A DNA stretch of 64,000 bases from assembly GCA_963678775.2 (NCBI GenBank), contig CAXXGR010000010.1, positions 310,001 through 374,000 on the forward strand, in the 5' to 3' direction. Position 1 is the stretch's first letter; every line of letters begins with the position of its first letter. The stretch is from JBFHIJ01 sp963678775. Its GTDB lineage: Bacteria > Bacteroidota > Ignavibacteria > Kapaibacteriales > UBA2268. Positions 25,415 through 35,045 of this stretch are shown piece after piece. Made by a program: the position numbers and the translations under genes. The notes below the pieces were generated by a model. That model was not told the DNA's origin. It saw only the letters and a list, made by a program, of their open reading frames with translations, and did no database searches.

Positions 25415-27139
25415 ATGAAACGTTTAATTAGTTTAATATTGTTAGTATTGTTGAATTGCAACTTAGTAGCTCAGCAAAAAGCAAGTGCAGGCATTGACCC
25501 TTCCGAAATACTTGACATGCAAAAGCAAACAAGCGCTTCTGCATCGAAATTGATGAGTGAAAACAGTAAGTATCCTATTACAAACAGCATCAACGCTGAA
25601 AAATATTCTTTAGGACCGAATGATGTTTTAGGCATTACGGTTAGCCCAATATTACCAACGGAAAATATGGTAATTATATCTCCTGATATGACTATTATTA
25701 TTCCCGAAATTGGACAAATTGATTTGCGAGAAAAGACGCTTGCTGAAGCAAAGCAGTATTTATCTGATATTATATCAAAGAAAGTTCCAAACTCACAAGT
25801 ATGGATAAGTCTAAAGCAATCAAGGATATGCATGGTTCATGTAAGAGGTGATATTGAAAATCCGGGTATGATAACTGTACCTGCTTCGTATAGAGTCTCA
25901 GATGTTATCGCAGTTGCAAATAAAGTAAATATGCAAGAAAGTTCTTTGCAGACTGTTGCTTCTAATGAAAAGTTTAAGCTGAGAGATAGATTTCTCAAAG
26001 ATAATGATTATAGCGATAAATTTATTGAAAAAGTATATTCTGAACGCAATATTAGTTTGATACGTGAAAATGGAATCAGTCAAAATGTGGATATTATCAG
26101 AGCTAAATCTACAGGTAACGTGGATTATAATCCTTACGTTCGAGAAGGGGATATAATAAACGTTCCATTTGAAAAAGCAAGCTTTCCTTCTGTTTCTATT
26201 AATGGAGAGTTTTTACGATCAGTACAAATGGCATATAAAAGAGGCGATAGAGTTTCTGATATTCTACCTTTTGTAGGAGGACTTACTGACGAAGCAGATA
26301 TTAGCAATGTATACCTTTTATTACCTGGAAATAAAAACAAAATCTATCTAAACATTGATGAAACTTTAAATATATCAGGCACTAATCCTGAATTGCTACC
26401 GGGTGCAGTTATTTATGCTGCAAAACGAGATATGCCTGATGTAAATTATGGTTCGATACTTATTAAAGGTGAAGTTCAGTCTCCCGGTGTGTTCTTAATT
26501 GAAAAAGGGAAGACCAGAATAAAAGATGTCATAAAACAAGCTGGTGGTATAACAAATGAAGCTTATTTGCCATTAGCTTATGTTATGAGGAAAAGCGGAA
26601 GCCCTACAAGTGGACTTGATGTAGAAATAAATAAAATGAAGCTATTTCAATATAGTGATTTATTACTCGTAGATACTGTAAGATACAACGCTGATATATT
26701 ACTGCAAAGACCAATTGTATCGTGTAATCTAAAAAAACTTTATGACAATGACGACGAAGCTCAAAATGTTTTGCTGAAAGATGGAGATGAAATTATTATC
26801 CCCAAAAGCCCGGGTCAAATTTATATATTTGGACAAATAAACTCACCGGGATTTGTGCCATTCGAAGAAAATAGAAATCTTGCTTGGTACGTGGAACGAG
26901 CCGGCGGATACGCTCAAGGAGCAGACGATGATCGCGCACGAGTAATTAGAGGTAAGAATAATATCTGGGTGGAAGGCGATGATGATGAACTTTATATTTT
27001 TGACGGAGATAAAATCTATGTGCCAAGGCAACCGGATTATCCTCCCGGAACAGAATTCCAAAAATATGGTCTGATAGCAGGTATTGTAGGTTCTTTAGGT
27101 GGTTTGTTATCTCTTTTAATAACAGTCTTTAAAAATTAG
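25415..27139 (+). CDS. Polysaccharide export protein (Poly_export plus SLBB repeats)
   Basis: A 574-residue outer-membrane export protein of the Wza superfamily. Signal peptide 1-19. The Poly_export domain (about 60-140) reads YSLGPNDVLGITV then SPDMTIIIPEIGQIDL. About four SLBB units follow, each with a G-x-x-x-x-P-G core: VRGDIENPGMI, INGEFLRSV, IKGEVQSPGVF and IFGQINSPGFV. The C-terminus has one hydrophobic helix (GIVGSLGGLLSLLITVF). Unlike classic Wza there is no lipobox. The 3' neighbour is a Wzi-like barrel. No Wzc kinase gene is present here. Confidence 0.9.
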   Translation: MKRLISLILLVLLNCNLVAQQKASAGIDPSEILDMQKQTSASASKLMSENSKYPITNSINAEKYSLGPNDVLGITVSPILPTENMVIISPDMTIIIPEIGQIDLREKTLAEAKQYLSDIISKKVPNSQVWISLKQSRICMVHVRGDIENPGMITVPASYRVSDVIAVANKVNMQESSLQTVASNEKFKLRDRFLKDNDYSDKFIEKVYSERNISLIRENGISQNVDIIRAKSTGNVDYNPYVREGDIINVPFEKASFPSVSINGEFLRSVQMAYKRGDRVSDILPFVGGLTDEADISNVYLLLPGNKNKIYLNIDETLNISGTNPELLPGAVIYAAKRDMPDVNYGSILIKGEVQSPGVFLIEKGKTRIKDVIKQAGGITNEAYLPLAYVMRKSGSPTSGLDVEINKMKLFQYSDLLLVDTVRYNADILLQRPIVSCNLKKLYDNDDEAQNVLLKDGDEIIIPKSPGQIYIFGQINSPGFVPFEENRNLAWYVERAGGYAQGADDDRARVIRGKNNIWVEGDDDELYIFDGDKIYVPRQPDYPPGTEFQKYGLIAGIVGSLGGLLSLLITVFKN

Positions 27140-27140
27140 A

Positions 27141-28763
27141 ATGAAAATAAAACTTATTTTAATATATCTTTTTTGTGCAATATCTTTGCATGCACAAGTA
27201 GAGCATATACCGGCATATCATCCCGTATATGCTTTTCTACTTAGGGCTGAAACTAAAGGATATTTGCCTCATTACTCTTTAGCAGAGATACCGTGGAGTA
27301 AAAAAGATATTCAGAATGCACTGATTGTAATCGAGAAACAAAGTTTGTCTGAAACTGAAATGTCTATTGTAAATCAGTATAAACAAGAATTCTGCGTCGA
27401 CAATAAACACCATTCTGCTAATCTTATTCCGAGTCAAACTGACACAACTGAACTATTCTTCAGCCAACTATTTTCAGAAAGAGAAAAATATTTATATAAG
27501 TATGCTGATTCATCCAATACAGTATTATGGAAGCCACTTGCCTCTATTGAGTACTGGCAGGGTACTGCTCCTGATGACGAACATGTTGCTTTAGGCAATC
27601 TTGGATTTAATTTATCAGGTTCTATTGGTGAACACGTTGGTTATATGCTTCAAGTTACTAATGGCGTTGTAGTTTCCGGGGATAAAAATTTGGCATTACA
27701 TGATTCCAAATTGAGTAAAAACGTAAAATTTGCTGATTTAAATAGTGATTTTGATTTTACACAATCGCATGTAGCTATAGAATATTCATGGTTCCGCGCT
27801 AGTATTGGAAGAGAAACCAGGCTGTCAGGTTCGGGTTTATACCAAAACTTATTCATTTCTGACCAATCTCCTGATTTTGATGCAATTACATTAGGAGCAA
27901 AATTTACAAATTTTGAATATAGATTTCTGCATGGTTCTCTATTAGGATTAGGGAAAAATTCTGTAGAAGCTGGTTTTAACGCAGAAATTCCACAAAAATA
28001 TGTTGCTCAGCATAAATTTTCTTATAGACCGAGTTGGGGTGAAATTTCCTTTTGGGAAAATATTACTTACTCAGACAGACCTACTGATTTAGCTTATTTC
28101 AATCCACTCAGCTTCTATAAATCACTGGAGCATGCTCTTAGAGATAGGGATAACTCAATTATGGGCTTGGACTTTACTGTAAGACCATTTCCAGGTTTTC
28201 AGCTAAAAGGAGCATATCTTTTAGATGATATAATAATTGGCAAAATAGGTACTGGTTATTGGTCTAATAAAAGTTCATGGAATCTATCAGGGATGGCTTC
28301 TATAAATCATGATATTGATTTTGGAGTTGAGTATTCCAGAGTAGAACCATATACATATACGCACTTCAATAGAGAAAACTCTTATACTAATGATGGTCTA
28401 ATGTATGGTTCGATTATTTTACCCAATTCTGATGCATGGATTGGGCATATACGTTATTGGTGGACAAATAGATATCCTTTAGAGATTAAAATTAGTTTTA
28501 TCAGGCATGGTGCAAATCTCTATGACGAAGAAGGTGAACTGCTACTAAACGTTGGTGGTGATCCGTTGCAGACCAGAAGACCGGAAGATTCCGAAACAGT
28601 AGAATTTTTAGACGGTGATTTGCAGAAACAAGTAGCTTTAGATTTATCAATGGGATATGAGCTCACAAGAGCATTAAATGTTAAGTTTCAATATTCTTAT
28701 AGACCTGATGGATATGATTATAAACATTTGTTTAAAATAATCATGAGGTTATACGAATTCTAA
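27141..28763 (+). CDS. Wzi-like capsule assembly outer-membrane beta-barrel
   Basis: A 540-residue outer-membrane protein. Signal peptide 1-19 (ISLHAQ). The opening HIPAYHPVYAFLLRAETKGYLPHY is the usual Wzi-family start. The remainder alternates aromatic and polar residues, as in a long transmembrane barrel, and ends in Phe (RLYEF), the classic barrel C-terminus. Wzi anchors capsule or exopolysaccharide at the cell surface. Begins one base after the SLBB protein, consistent with a shared export role; ends with the GT2 start (TAATG). Confidence 0.87.
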   Translation: MKIKLILIYLFCAISLHAQVEHIPAYHPVYAFLLRAETKGYLPHYSLAEIPWSKKDIQNALIVIEKQSLSETEMSIVNQYKQEFCVDNKHHSANLIPSQTDTTELFFSQLFSEREKYLYKYADSSNTVLWKPLASIEYWQGTAPDDEHVALGNLGFNLSGSIGEHVGYMLQVTNGVVVSGDKNLALHDSKLSKNVKFADLNSDFDFTQSHVAIEYSWFRASIGRETRLSGSGLYQNLFISDQSPDFDAITLGAKFTNFEYRFLHGSLLGLGKNSVEAGFNAEIPQKYVAQHKFSYRPSWGEISFWENITYSDRPTDLAYFNPLSFYKSLEHALRDRDNSIMGLDFTVRPFPGFQLKGAYLLDDIIIGKIGTGYWSNKSSWNLSGMASINHDIDFGVEYSRVEPYTYTHFNRENSYTNDGLMYGSIILPNSDAWIGHIRYWWTNRYPLEIKISFIRHGANLYDEEGELLLNVGGDPLQTRRPEDSETVEFLDGDLQKQVALDLSMGYELTRALNVKFQYSYRPDGYDYKHLFKIIMRLYEF

Positions 28764-29929
28764 TGTCGTTTGAAACAAATATATTACTGATAACTCTTTT
28801 TATATATCCAGTTGTGCATAGCTATTTGCTTTATCCATTTTATTTATTAGCTATAAAACTTATCTATAAAAAGGGAATCAACAAAGACTTGGGATGTAAG
28901 CCTACGGTTTCTGTAGTTATTTCTGCATATAATGAAGAGAGACTAATAGAAGACTGCATACAATCTTTGTTGAATGTGGACTATCCCAAAGAAAAAATTG
29001 AGATATTAGTAGGGTCTGATGGTTCATCTGATAGAACAGCTGAAATAGTAAATGAAATAATCAAAAAAGATAGTAGAATACAGCTATTCGAATATGGAAG
29101 ATCCGGAAAAAATAAAGTATTAAATCAAACTGTTCCTTACGCAAAGAATGAAATTATTTGTTTTATGGATGCTGATTGCAGGATTGATACTAATGGGCTA
29201 AACGAATTAATGTCTAATTTTGCTGATGACAAGGTAGGGGCTGCAATTTGTAAAATGGATTCCATTGGAGAAGATACTGAAGATACCGGTGGTAAAGGAG
29301 AAAAGCTGTATCAAACTTATGAAATATTTTTGAGAAGTTCAGAATCTGAGATATATTCAACTGTAAACAGCTTAGGTGCCTTTTATGGCATAAGACGAGA
29401 AATATATAAGCCTCTCCCAAATATGCAGATCTGTGATGATTATATGCCTATTTTAGATACTTTGAAAGCAGGAAAGAGAGCTATTTTTGATAGATCTGCA
29501 ATAGTTTACGAAGTCAGAGAAAAATCATTAGATGACGAGTTTGGCAGAAGAGTGCGAGTTTCTGCGGGTGGTCTTGCTACTGTGAAGGAAGCCGTGTCGT
29601 TACTTAACCCATTAAGACAGCCGGAATCTTTTTTCTTATGGTCGCATAAAGTATTAAGATGGTTTTCGCCTGTTTTTTTGGTAATAGTATTTTTATTAAG
29701 TTTGTTTCTAGATTTTGACAATACTATATCGAAATATATATTATATCCTCAAATATGTTTATATTTATTAGCTTCGATAGGTTGGCTTTTAGAAAAAACA
29801 AGTTTCAATAATATATTGTTCAAAGTGCCTTTGTTTTTTGTTTCAATGAATATTGGATTTATGTTAGCAATAGTAAAATTTATTACCAGAAAACATGAAG
29901 CTATTTGGAGCCGGGATTTTAAAATATAA
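28763..29929 (+). CDS. Membrane glycosyltransferase family 2
   Basis: A 388-residue GT-A enzyme. The N-terminal hydrophobic segment (9-32) is followed by SVVISAYNEERLIEDCIQSL, VGSDGSSDRTAEIV and FMDADCRID (D-x-D). The usual Q-x-x-R-W is replaced by GRRVRVSAGG. Two or three membrane segments lie after residue 290. This layout is that of processive or polyprenyl-linked transferases. The donor is unknown. Co-translated with Wzi and followed 11 bases later by the initiating phosphotransferase gene, so it likely extends the same repeat unit. Confidence 0.9.
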   Translation: MSFETNILLITLFIYPVVHSYLLYPFYLLAIKLIYKKGINKDLGCKPTVSVVISAYNEERLIEDCIQSLLNVDYPKEKIEILVGSDGSSDRTAEIVNEIIKKDSRIQLFEYGRSGKNKVLNQTVPYAKNEIICFMDADCRIDTNGLNELMSNFADDKVGAAICKMDSIGEDTEDTGGKGEKLYQTYEIFLRSSESEIYSTVNSLGAFYGIRREIYKPLPNMQICDDYMPILDTLKAGKRAIFDRSAIVYEVREKSLDDEFGRRVRVSAGGLATVKEAVSLLNPLRQPESFFLWSHKVLRWFSPVFLVIVFLLSLFLDFDNTISKYILYPQICLYLLASIGWLLEKTSFNNILFKVPLFFVSMNIGFMLAIVKFITRKHEAIWSRDFKI

Positions 29930-29940
29930 GAAAATAGAAA

Positions 29941-31377
29941 ATGAGTAGAATAAAGAATCTAATAAAATCAAAAATATTCCCATTCCTATTGCAACTATTT
30001 TTAGATGTGATAGGTATCGTTATATGGTTTATTTTGTGCTTTTCTTACTTTATCAATTTTAAGATAGAGCAGAAAGGAGACTCATTTTCTATACCTGTCG
30101 AATACATTTTTCTAGTAGCTATTGCTATGGTTTTATATTGGCTAGGGGTGTTCTTTTTTACAGGGCAGTATCGAAATTGGTATGAGAAATCACCTTTTGA
30201 TGAGTTATATTCTTTAGTACGAGTTTCGTTTTTTGGATTTCTGATTCTTCTGCTTCCTATATTGCTCGACGCAGGAAGTACTCCAAAAATGCATTTGATA
30301 CTTTATTATGGACTTTTCTTATCAACTATATTTCTAGGCCGATTAATATCTAGATATTTACAAAAAAAATTCAGAATAAAAGAACTTATTTCTATACCTA
30401 CCGTAATCATTGGTACTTATAAAAAAGCAGCAGAGTTTTACGGAAAGACTAAAACTTCAAAATCATGGGGATATAGGTCGTTAGGAATTGTTCTAACATC
30501 AGAAGCTGAATATGAAATATGGCAAAAAGAGGGTGACAACTCCATTCCAATGCTTGGCAAAGTCAATGATCTTCAGAAAGTTATAGATACCTATCAACCT
30601 TCAGAGGTAATAATTTCTACGGTGAAACCTAAACATAGTTTGTTGGTAGAGATAGTTTCCCAATGTGCTGATAATAATTTGAAAGTAAATATTGAACCGG
30701 ATTTGTACGACATATTTACAGGTCAAACAAGAGCACAAAATTTATATGGTATCCCATTGATAGAAGTTAGTACGCAGTTACTTAAACCTTGGCAAGAAGT
30801 AATAAAACGTATTTTTGATATTACGTTTAGCTTAGCTATAATAATAATAGGTTTTCCTGTGTGGGCACTTGTCGCAATTATAATCAAATTAGAATCTAAA
30901 GGTCCAATTTTCTATACTCAGCCAAGGGTTGGAAAAGATGGGAAAATATTTAAGATATATAAATTTAGATCTATGGTAACTAATGCCGACAAGCAAAAAC
31001 AGCAGTGGACATCAGTTAACGATCCCAGAGTTACTAAGTTCGGATGGTTTACAAGAAAAACACATCTGGATGAAGTACCACAGTTCCTTAATGTACTGAT
31101 TGGTAATATGAGTGTTGTTGGGCCCAGACCTGAACAGCCTAAATATGTAGAAGAGTTTTCAAAAGAAGTCAGCTACTATAAACGTAGACTGAAAGTCAGA
31201 CCCGGCATAACGGGATGGTGGCAGGTAAAATATACTGCTCACGAACTTAATGTAGAAGAGATAAAAAATAGGTTAAAAGACGATTTTTACTATATAGAAA
31301 ATATGTCTTTGAAACTTGATATAGAAATAATAATTAGAACTGTCTTTATCATGTTCAAACTGCATGGACAAGCTTAG
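29941..31377 (+). CDS. Exopolysaccharide polyprenyl glycosylphosphotransferase (initiating enzyme)
   Basis: A 478-residue membrane enzyme that transfers a sugar-1-phosphate to undecaprenyl phosphate, the first step of repeat-unit assembly. Four N-terminal membrane segments (15-140), a CoA-binding-like/Rossmann domain (150-270), then the bacterial sugar transferase domain (285-478). Catalytic features are present: ESKGPIFYTQPRVGKDGKIF (318-337), KFRSM (341-345), D377-E378 in KTHLDEVPQFLN, MSVVGPRPEQ (390-399) and the RPGITGWWQ loop. The protein at 32130 carries a decayed version of the same architecture. Confidence 0.94.
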   Translation: MSRIKNLIKSKIFPFLLQLFLDVIGIVIWFILCFSYFINFKIEQKGDSFSIPVEYIFLVAIAMVLYWLGVFFFTGQYRNWYEKSPFDELYSLVRVSFFGFLILLLPILLDAGSTPKMHLILYYGLFLSTIFLGRLISRYLQKKFRIKELISIPTVIIGTYKKAAEFYGKTKTSKSWGYRSLGIVLTSEAEYEIWQKEGDNSIPMLGKVNDLQKVIDTYQPSEVIISTVKPKHSLLVEIVSQCADNNLKVNIEPDLYDIFTGQTRAQNLYGIPLIEVSTQLLKPWQEVIKRIFDITFSLAIIIIGFPVWALVAIIIKLESKGPIFYTQPRVGKDGKIFKIYKFRSMVTNADKQKQQWTSVNDPRVTKFGWFTRKTHLDEVPQFLNVLIGNMSVVGPRPEQPKYVEEFSKEVSYYKRRLKVRPGITGWWQVKYTAHELNVEEIKNRLKDDFYYIENMSLKLDIEIIIRTVFIMFKLHGQA

Positions 31378-31386
31378 GAATTTGAT

Positions 31387-32112
31387 ATGAAATCCATTGT
31401 TGTAATACCAACTTATAATGAAGTTGAAAATGTAGAAAGTATAGTTAATGCGGTATTAAGTACTGTTGAAAACATAAATGTGTTGGTTGTTGATGATAAC
31501 TCTCCAGATGGCACTGCTGAGGTAGTGAGAAATATGATGGAGACAAACAAAAATATACATTTGAAAGTAAGACCCGGCAAATTAGGTCTTGGCACTGCAT
31601 ATTGCGAAGGTTTTAAATATTGTTTGGAACATGGTTTTGAAGCAATATTCGAGATGGATGCGGATTTTTCGCATAACCCTAAAGATGTACCTAGGTTGCT
31701 CGAAGAATTAGAAAAGAACAATCAGGACTTAGTTATAGGTTCCAGATATATTAAAGGTTTTAATGTAGAAAATTGGCCTTTAACCAGACTAATACTCAGT
31801 TATGGCGCAAGTGTATATACCAGACTTGTCACCCGTATGCCTATCATGGATGCAACGGGAGGTTTTAAATGTTTTCGTGCCTCTGCTCTAAAGCAAATAA
31901 ATTTAGATGATATTCATTCCAATGGATACAGCTTCCAAATAGAGATGAATTATCGTATGTGGGTAAATAAATTCAAAATCAAAGAAATATCTATAATATT
32001 TACAGATAGATTAAATGGTGTTTCTAAAATGAATAAAAGTATTATTTACGAAGCAATTTTTATGGTATGGAAATTAAGAATGCACAAAAAAAGTTTCTTA
32101 GTAAATAAATAG
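31387..32112 (+). CDS. Polyprenol monophosphomannose synthase-like GT2
   Basis: A 241-residue GT2 of the Dpm1 type. Motifs: VVIPTYNEVENVESIV, VVDDNSPDGTAEVV, RPGKLGLGTAYCEGF, MDADFSHNPKDVPRLL and VIGSRYIKG, all close to dolichyl-phosphate mannose synthases and bacterial Ppm1. No C-terminal membrane segment, as in the soluble members. Probable reaction is GDP-mannose plus polyprenyl phosphate to polyprenyl-phospho-mannose; the guanylyltransferase-like protein at 8018 could supply the donor. Starts 9 bases after the phosphotransferase gene. Confidence 0.9.
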   Translation: MKSIVVIPTYNEVENVESIVNAVLSTVENINVLVVDDNSPDGTAEVVRNMMETNKNIHLKVRPGKLGLGTAYCEGFKYCLEHGFEAIFEMDADFSHNPKDVPRLLEELEKNNQDLVIGSRYIKGFNVENWPLTRLILSYGASVYTRLVTRMPIMDATGGFKCFRASALKQINLDDIHSNGYSFQIEMNYRMWVNKFKIKEISIIFTDRLNGVSKMNKSIIYEAIFMVWKLRMHKKSFLVNK

Positions 32113-32129
32113 TCGGGATAGTCTATATT

Positions 32130-34070
32130 TTGAGTTATCAGTGCGACATATCAATAGTTATAGTAAACTATAATGTAAAAGATTTTTTGAAGCAGTGTTT
32201 AGAGTCTATAAGAGCTGCGTCGAAGATATTGAGTGTAGAAACTATTGTAGTGGATAATGACTCGCAAGACGGCTCTGTAGAGTTTTTAAAGCCGCTGTAC
32301 CCCGAAGTTAGATTCATTGCCTCAAAGGAAAATTTAGGCTTTGGAAGAGCCAATAATCTTGGTTTTGAAGTTTCAAACGGCAAATATATTTTGATTTTGA
32401 ATCCAGATACCGTGTTAAACGAAGACACTTTGGATGTTATGTTTAAGTATATGGAAACAAATCCTCAAATCGGTATCTCAGGTTGTAAAGTACTAAATGG
32501 TGACGGAACATTTCAATTAGCTTGCAGGAGAGGGTTCCCAACTCCATGGGCAGCATTTTCTAAATTATTCGGTTTCCAAAAACTTTTCCCTAATTCAAAA
32601 TTCTTTGCAAGATATAATCAGACCTTTCGCTCCATCGATGAAACTTATTATATAGATGCTGTTATTGGAGCATTTATGTTTTCTCGAGCAGATATAATAA
32701 AGAAAGTCAATGGTTTTGATCCAGAATTTTTTATGTATGGTGAAGATTTAGATTTGTGCTTTCGAGTTCAGAAAGAAGGTTTGAAGATTGCTTATAATCA
32801 CACAACAACAATAATCCATTACAAAGGTGAAAGTACAAAAAGAAGTTCCATAAACGAAGTTAAACACTTCTACGAAGCTATGGAAATATTTGCAAGAAAG
32901 CATTTTGGTAAATCTGCAGTTCTTTTGAAGTTTCTAAGATTAGGTATTTATGTCAGAGCTACAGTAGCTTATCTTAACAAATATAAACATGATTTATTCT
33001 ATATCATTACTGATTGTATTTCTATAAATGCGTCGTTAATGCTTGCAACAAAAATAAGAACCGGTGCTTTTTTGGGCTTATTGGATATTACATATCCTTT
33101 TATTTTTATACTTTTTAGTTTTGTAATATTAGTGTCAATATTTTCTGTAGGTGGGTATTTTGAAAGAAAATACAGTATTGCAAAAGCATTTTATGGCTTA
33201 ATGGTAAGTTTCTTTATTTTGTCGTCTTTGACATATCTGTTTAAAGAGTTTGACTATACCAGCAGAGGTATACTCTTACTTACAGTTGGATTTGCTACCA
33301 TATTTGCTACATTATCCAGAATAATCGGTTTGACTATCAGGCGTGTATTTGGGAAAAAGTCTATTCGTCATATAGCTTTTGTAGGACAAAATGCTCATAC
33401 CGAATCATTAGTTTCAGATTTGCAAAAATCAAATCCTGAACAGTTAGTTATCGAAGGAATTATTGCTACAGATAATGCTGAAGGTAAGGCTACAGTAAAT
33501 AATTTTCTCGGTAGTTTTGATAATCTAGATAAGATAGTGAGAGACTACAAAATCAATGAGATTATTATCACTGAAAAACGAATCTCAAGAAGTACAATTA
33601 TGAATATACTTCCCAAAATATCTACTCAAAATGTGCGTTTCCATATTGCACATGAGTATGAAGATTTAGTATATTCCAGACTTATTAGTGATATCACTGG
33701 CACCAGCCCTGATGTACCACAAAATAAATTGATGATTCCCAGATTTAAATTCTTCAAACGTAGTTATGATGTATTTTTCTCGCTTCTTTTTATTACGATA
33801 TTAGCTCCTGTTTATATTGCGAAATATGGTACAAAGAGATATAAAGAATTATTTGAAGTATTCATTAGTAAAAAGTCTATAATAGGAATTATTAGTAGTG
33901 ACAATACAAAAGAGCAAGGGTGTAAGCCAGGAATATTTACACTATTGGATCTCTCGGGAAGTACAAATAATTCTAAAAATACATTTTCAAATTTGAATAA
34001 CTATTATTTGCAGAACTACAATTTTTACTTAGATTTAGAAATATTGTTCAAAATACTATTTAGAAGATAA
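32130..34070 (+). CDS. GT2 glycosyltransferase fused to a degenerate polyprenyl glycosylphosphotransferase
   Basis: A 646-residue fusion. Residues 1-245 are a GT2 (rhamnosyltransferase-like) with VNYNVKDFL, VVDNDSQDGS, LNPDT (90-94) and FMYGEDLDLCFR (201-212). Residues 315-405 hold three hydrophobic segments, 410-520 a Rossmann-like domain (SIRHIAFVGQ), and 540-646 a remnant of the bacterial sugar transferase domain. FKRSYDVFFSLLFITILAP and YYLQNYNFYLDLEILFKILF (each 20 or fewer shown) match its ends, but the GPIF, FRSM and catalytic DE motifs are missing and VGPRP is IGIIS. Starts with TTG at 32130, and no ATG fits the conserved N-terminus. Coupled to accA by TAATG. Confidence 0.85.
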   Translation: MSYQCDISIVIVNYNVKDFLKQCLESIRAASKILSVETIVVDNDSQDGSVEFLKPLYPEVRFIASKENLGFGRANNLGFEVSNGKYILILNPDTVLNEDTLDVMFKYMETNPQIGISGCKVLNGDGTFQLACRRGFPTPWAAFSKLFGFQKLFPNSKFFARYNQTFRSIDETYYIDAVIGAFMFSRADIIKKVNGFDPEFFMYGEDLDLCFRVQKEGLKIAYNHTTTIIHYKGESTKRSSINEVKHFYEAMEIFARKHFGKSAVLLKFLRLGIYVRATVAYLNKYKHDLFYIITDCISINASLMLATKIRTGAFLGLLDITYPFIFILFSFVILVSIFSVGGYFERKYSIAKAFYGLMVSFFILSSLTYLFKEFDYTSRGILLLTVGFATIFATLSRIIGLTIRRVFGKKSIRHIAFVGQNAHTESLVSDLQKSNPEQLVIEGIIATDNAEGKATVNNFLGSFDNLDKIVRDYKINEIIITEKRISRSTIMNILPKISTQNVRFHIAHEYEDLVYSRLISDITGTSPDVPQNKLMIPRFKFFKRSYDVFFSLLFITILAPVYIAKYGTKRYKELFEVFISKKSIIGIISSDNTKEQGCKPGIFTLLDLSGSTNNSKNTFSNLNNYYLQNYNFYLDLEILFKILFRR

Positions 34071-35023
34071 TGGCTAAAATGATATTAGAGTTTGAAAAAC
34101 CAATCTTTGAACTCGAGAAAAAAATTGAAGAAATGAAAGCTCTGAGTGAAGAGTTGGATATCAGCGAAGAGATAACGAAACTTGAATCTAAAGTCGAAGA
34201 TTTGCGTGTAGATATCTATAAAAATCTTACAAGATGGCAAAGAGTCCAGTTAGCTCGTCACCCGGAAAGACCAATTACTTCAGATTACATTTCTAATATC
34301 TTTTCCGGATTTCAAGAGTTACACGGCGACAGAAAATTTAAAGACGACCCTGCAATTATTAGTGGAATGGCATATCTCGGTGAAGAACCAGTGATGGTCG
34401 TAGGGCATCAGAAAGGAAGAGATACAAAATCAAATCTTTATAGAAATTTTGGTATGCCAAATCCGGAAGGATACAGAAAAGCAAATAGATTATTTGCTAT
34501 GGCAGAAAAATTTAACAGACCTATTATTACATTACTTGATACTCCCGGAGCTTTCCCGGGATTAGAAGCTGAAGAGCGTGGACAAGCTGAGGCGATTGCC
34601 GCAAATCTAATGCAAATGAGCTCACTTAAAGTCCCTGTTATTATTGTCATAATAGGAGAAGGGGCTTCAGGTGGTGCTATAGGCATAGGAGTGGGCGACA
34701 GAATATTAATGCTTGAAAACTCATGGTATTCAGTAATTTCTCCTGAATCTTGTTCCAGTATTTTATGGAGAAGTTGGGACTATAAAGAGCAAGCAGCTGA
34801 AGCTCTTAAATTAACTGCTAAGGATTTATTAGAACAATCAATTATAGATCGAATAGTTGACGAACCTGTAGGTGGAGCACATAGAAATACCGAGCTAATG
34901 TACAATAACTTAAGTTCTGTCCTAAAAGAAGAACTGAAAGTATTAAAAAGCAAAAGTATAGAAAAATTAGTGAACCGAAGAAGAGAAAAGTTCTATAATA
35001 TAGGCGTATGGTCAAATAAATAG
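34070..35023 (+). CDS. accA: Acetyl-CoA carboxylase carboxyltransferase subunit alpha
   Basis: A 317-residue subunit that, with AccD, moves the carboxyl group from biotin to acetyl-CoA to make malonyl-CoA. Motifs: FEKPIFELEKKIEEMKAL at the N-terminus, QLARHPERP, ELHGDR, GHQKGRDTK, GMPNPEGYRKA and DTPGAFPG, then GEGASGGAIGIGVGDR with the oxyanion-hole glycines. Length is normal. AccD is not nearby. It shares a base with the preceding fusion gene's stop, so a fatty-acid synthesis gene sits inside the polysaccharide operon. Confidence 0.96.
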   Translation: MAKMILEFEKPIFELEKKIEEMKALSEELDISEEITKLESKVEDLRVDIYKNLTRWQRVQLARHPERPITSDYISNIFSGFQELHGDRKFKDDPAIISGMAYLGEEPVMVVGHQKGRDTKSNLYRNFGMPNPEGYRKANRLFAMAEKFNRPIITLLDTPGAFPGLEAEERGQAEAIAANLMQMSSLKVPVIIVIIGEGASGGAIGIGVGDRILMLENSWYSVISPESCSSILWRSWDYKEQAAEALKLTAKDLLEQSIIDRIVDEPVGGAHRNTELMYNNLSSVLKEELKVLKSKSIEKLVNRRREKFYNIGVWSNK

Positions 35024-35045
35024 ATATAAAGCAGAGGACAAATAA

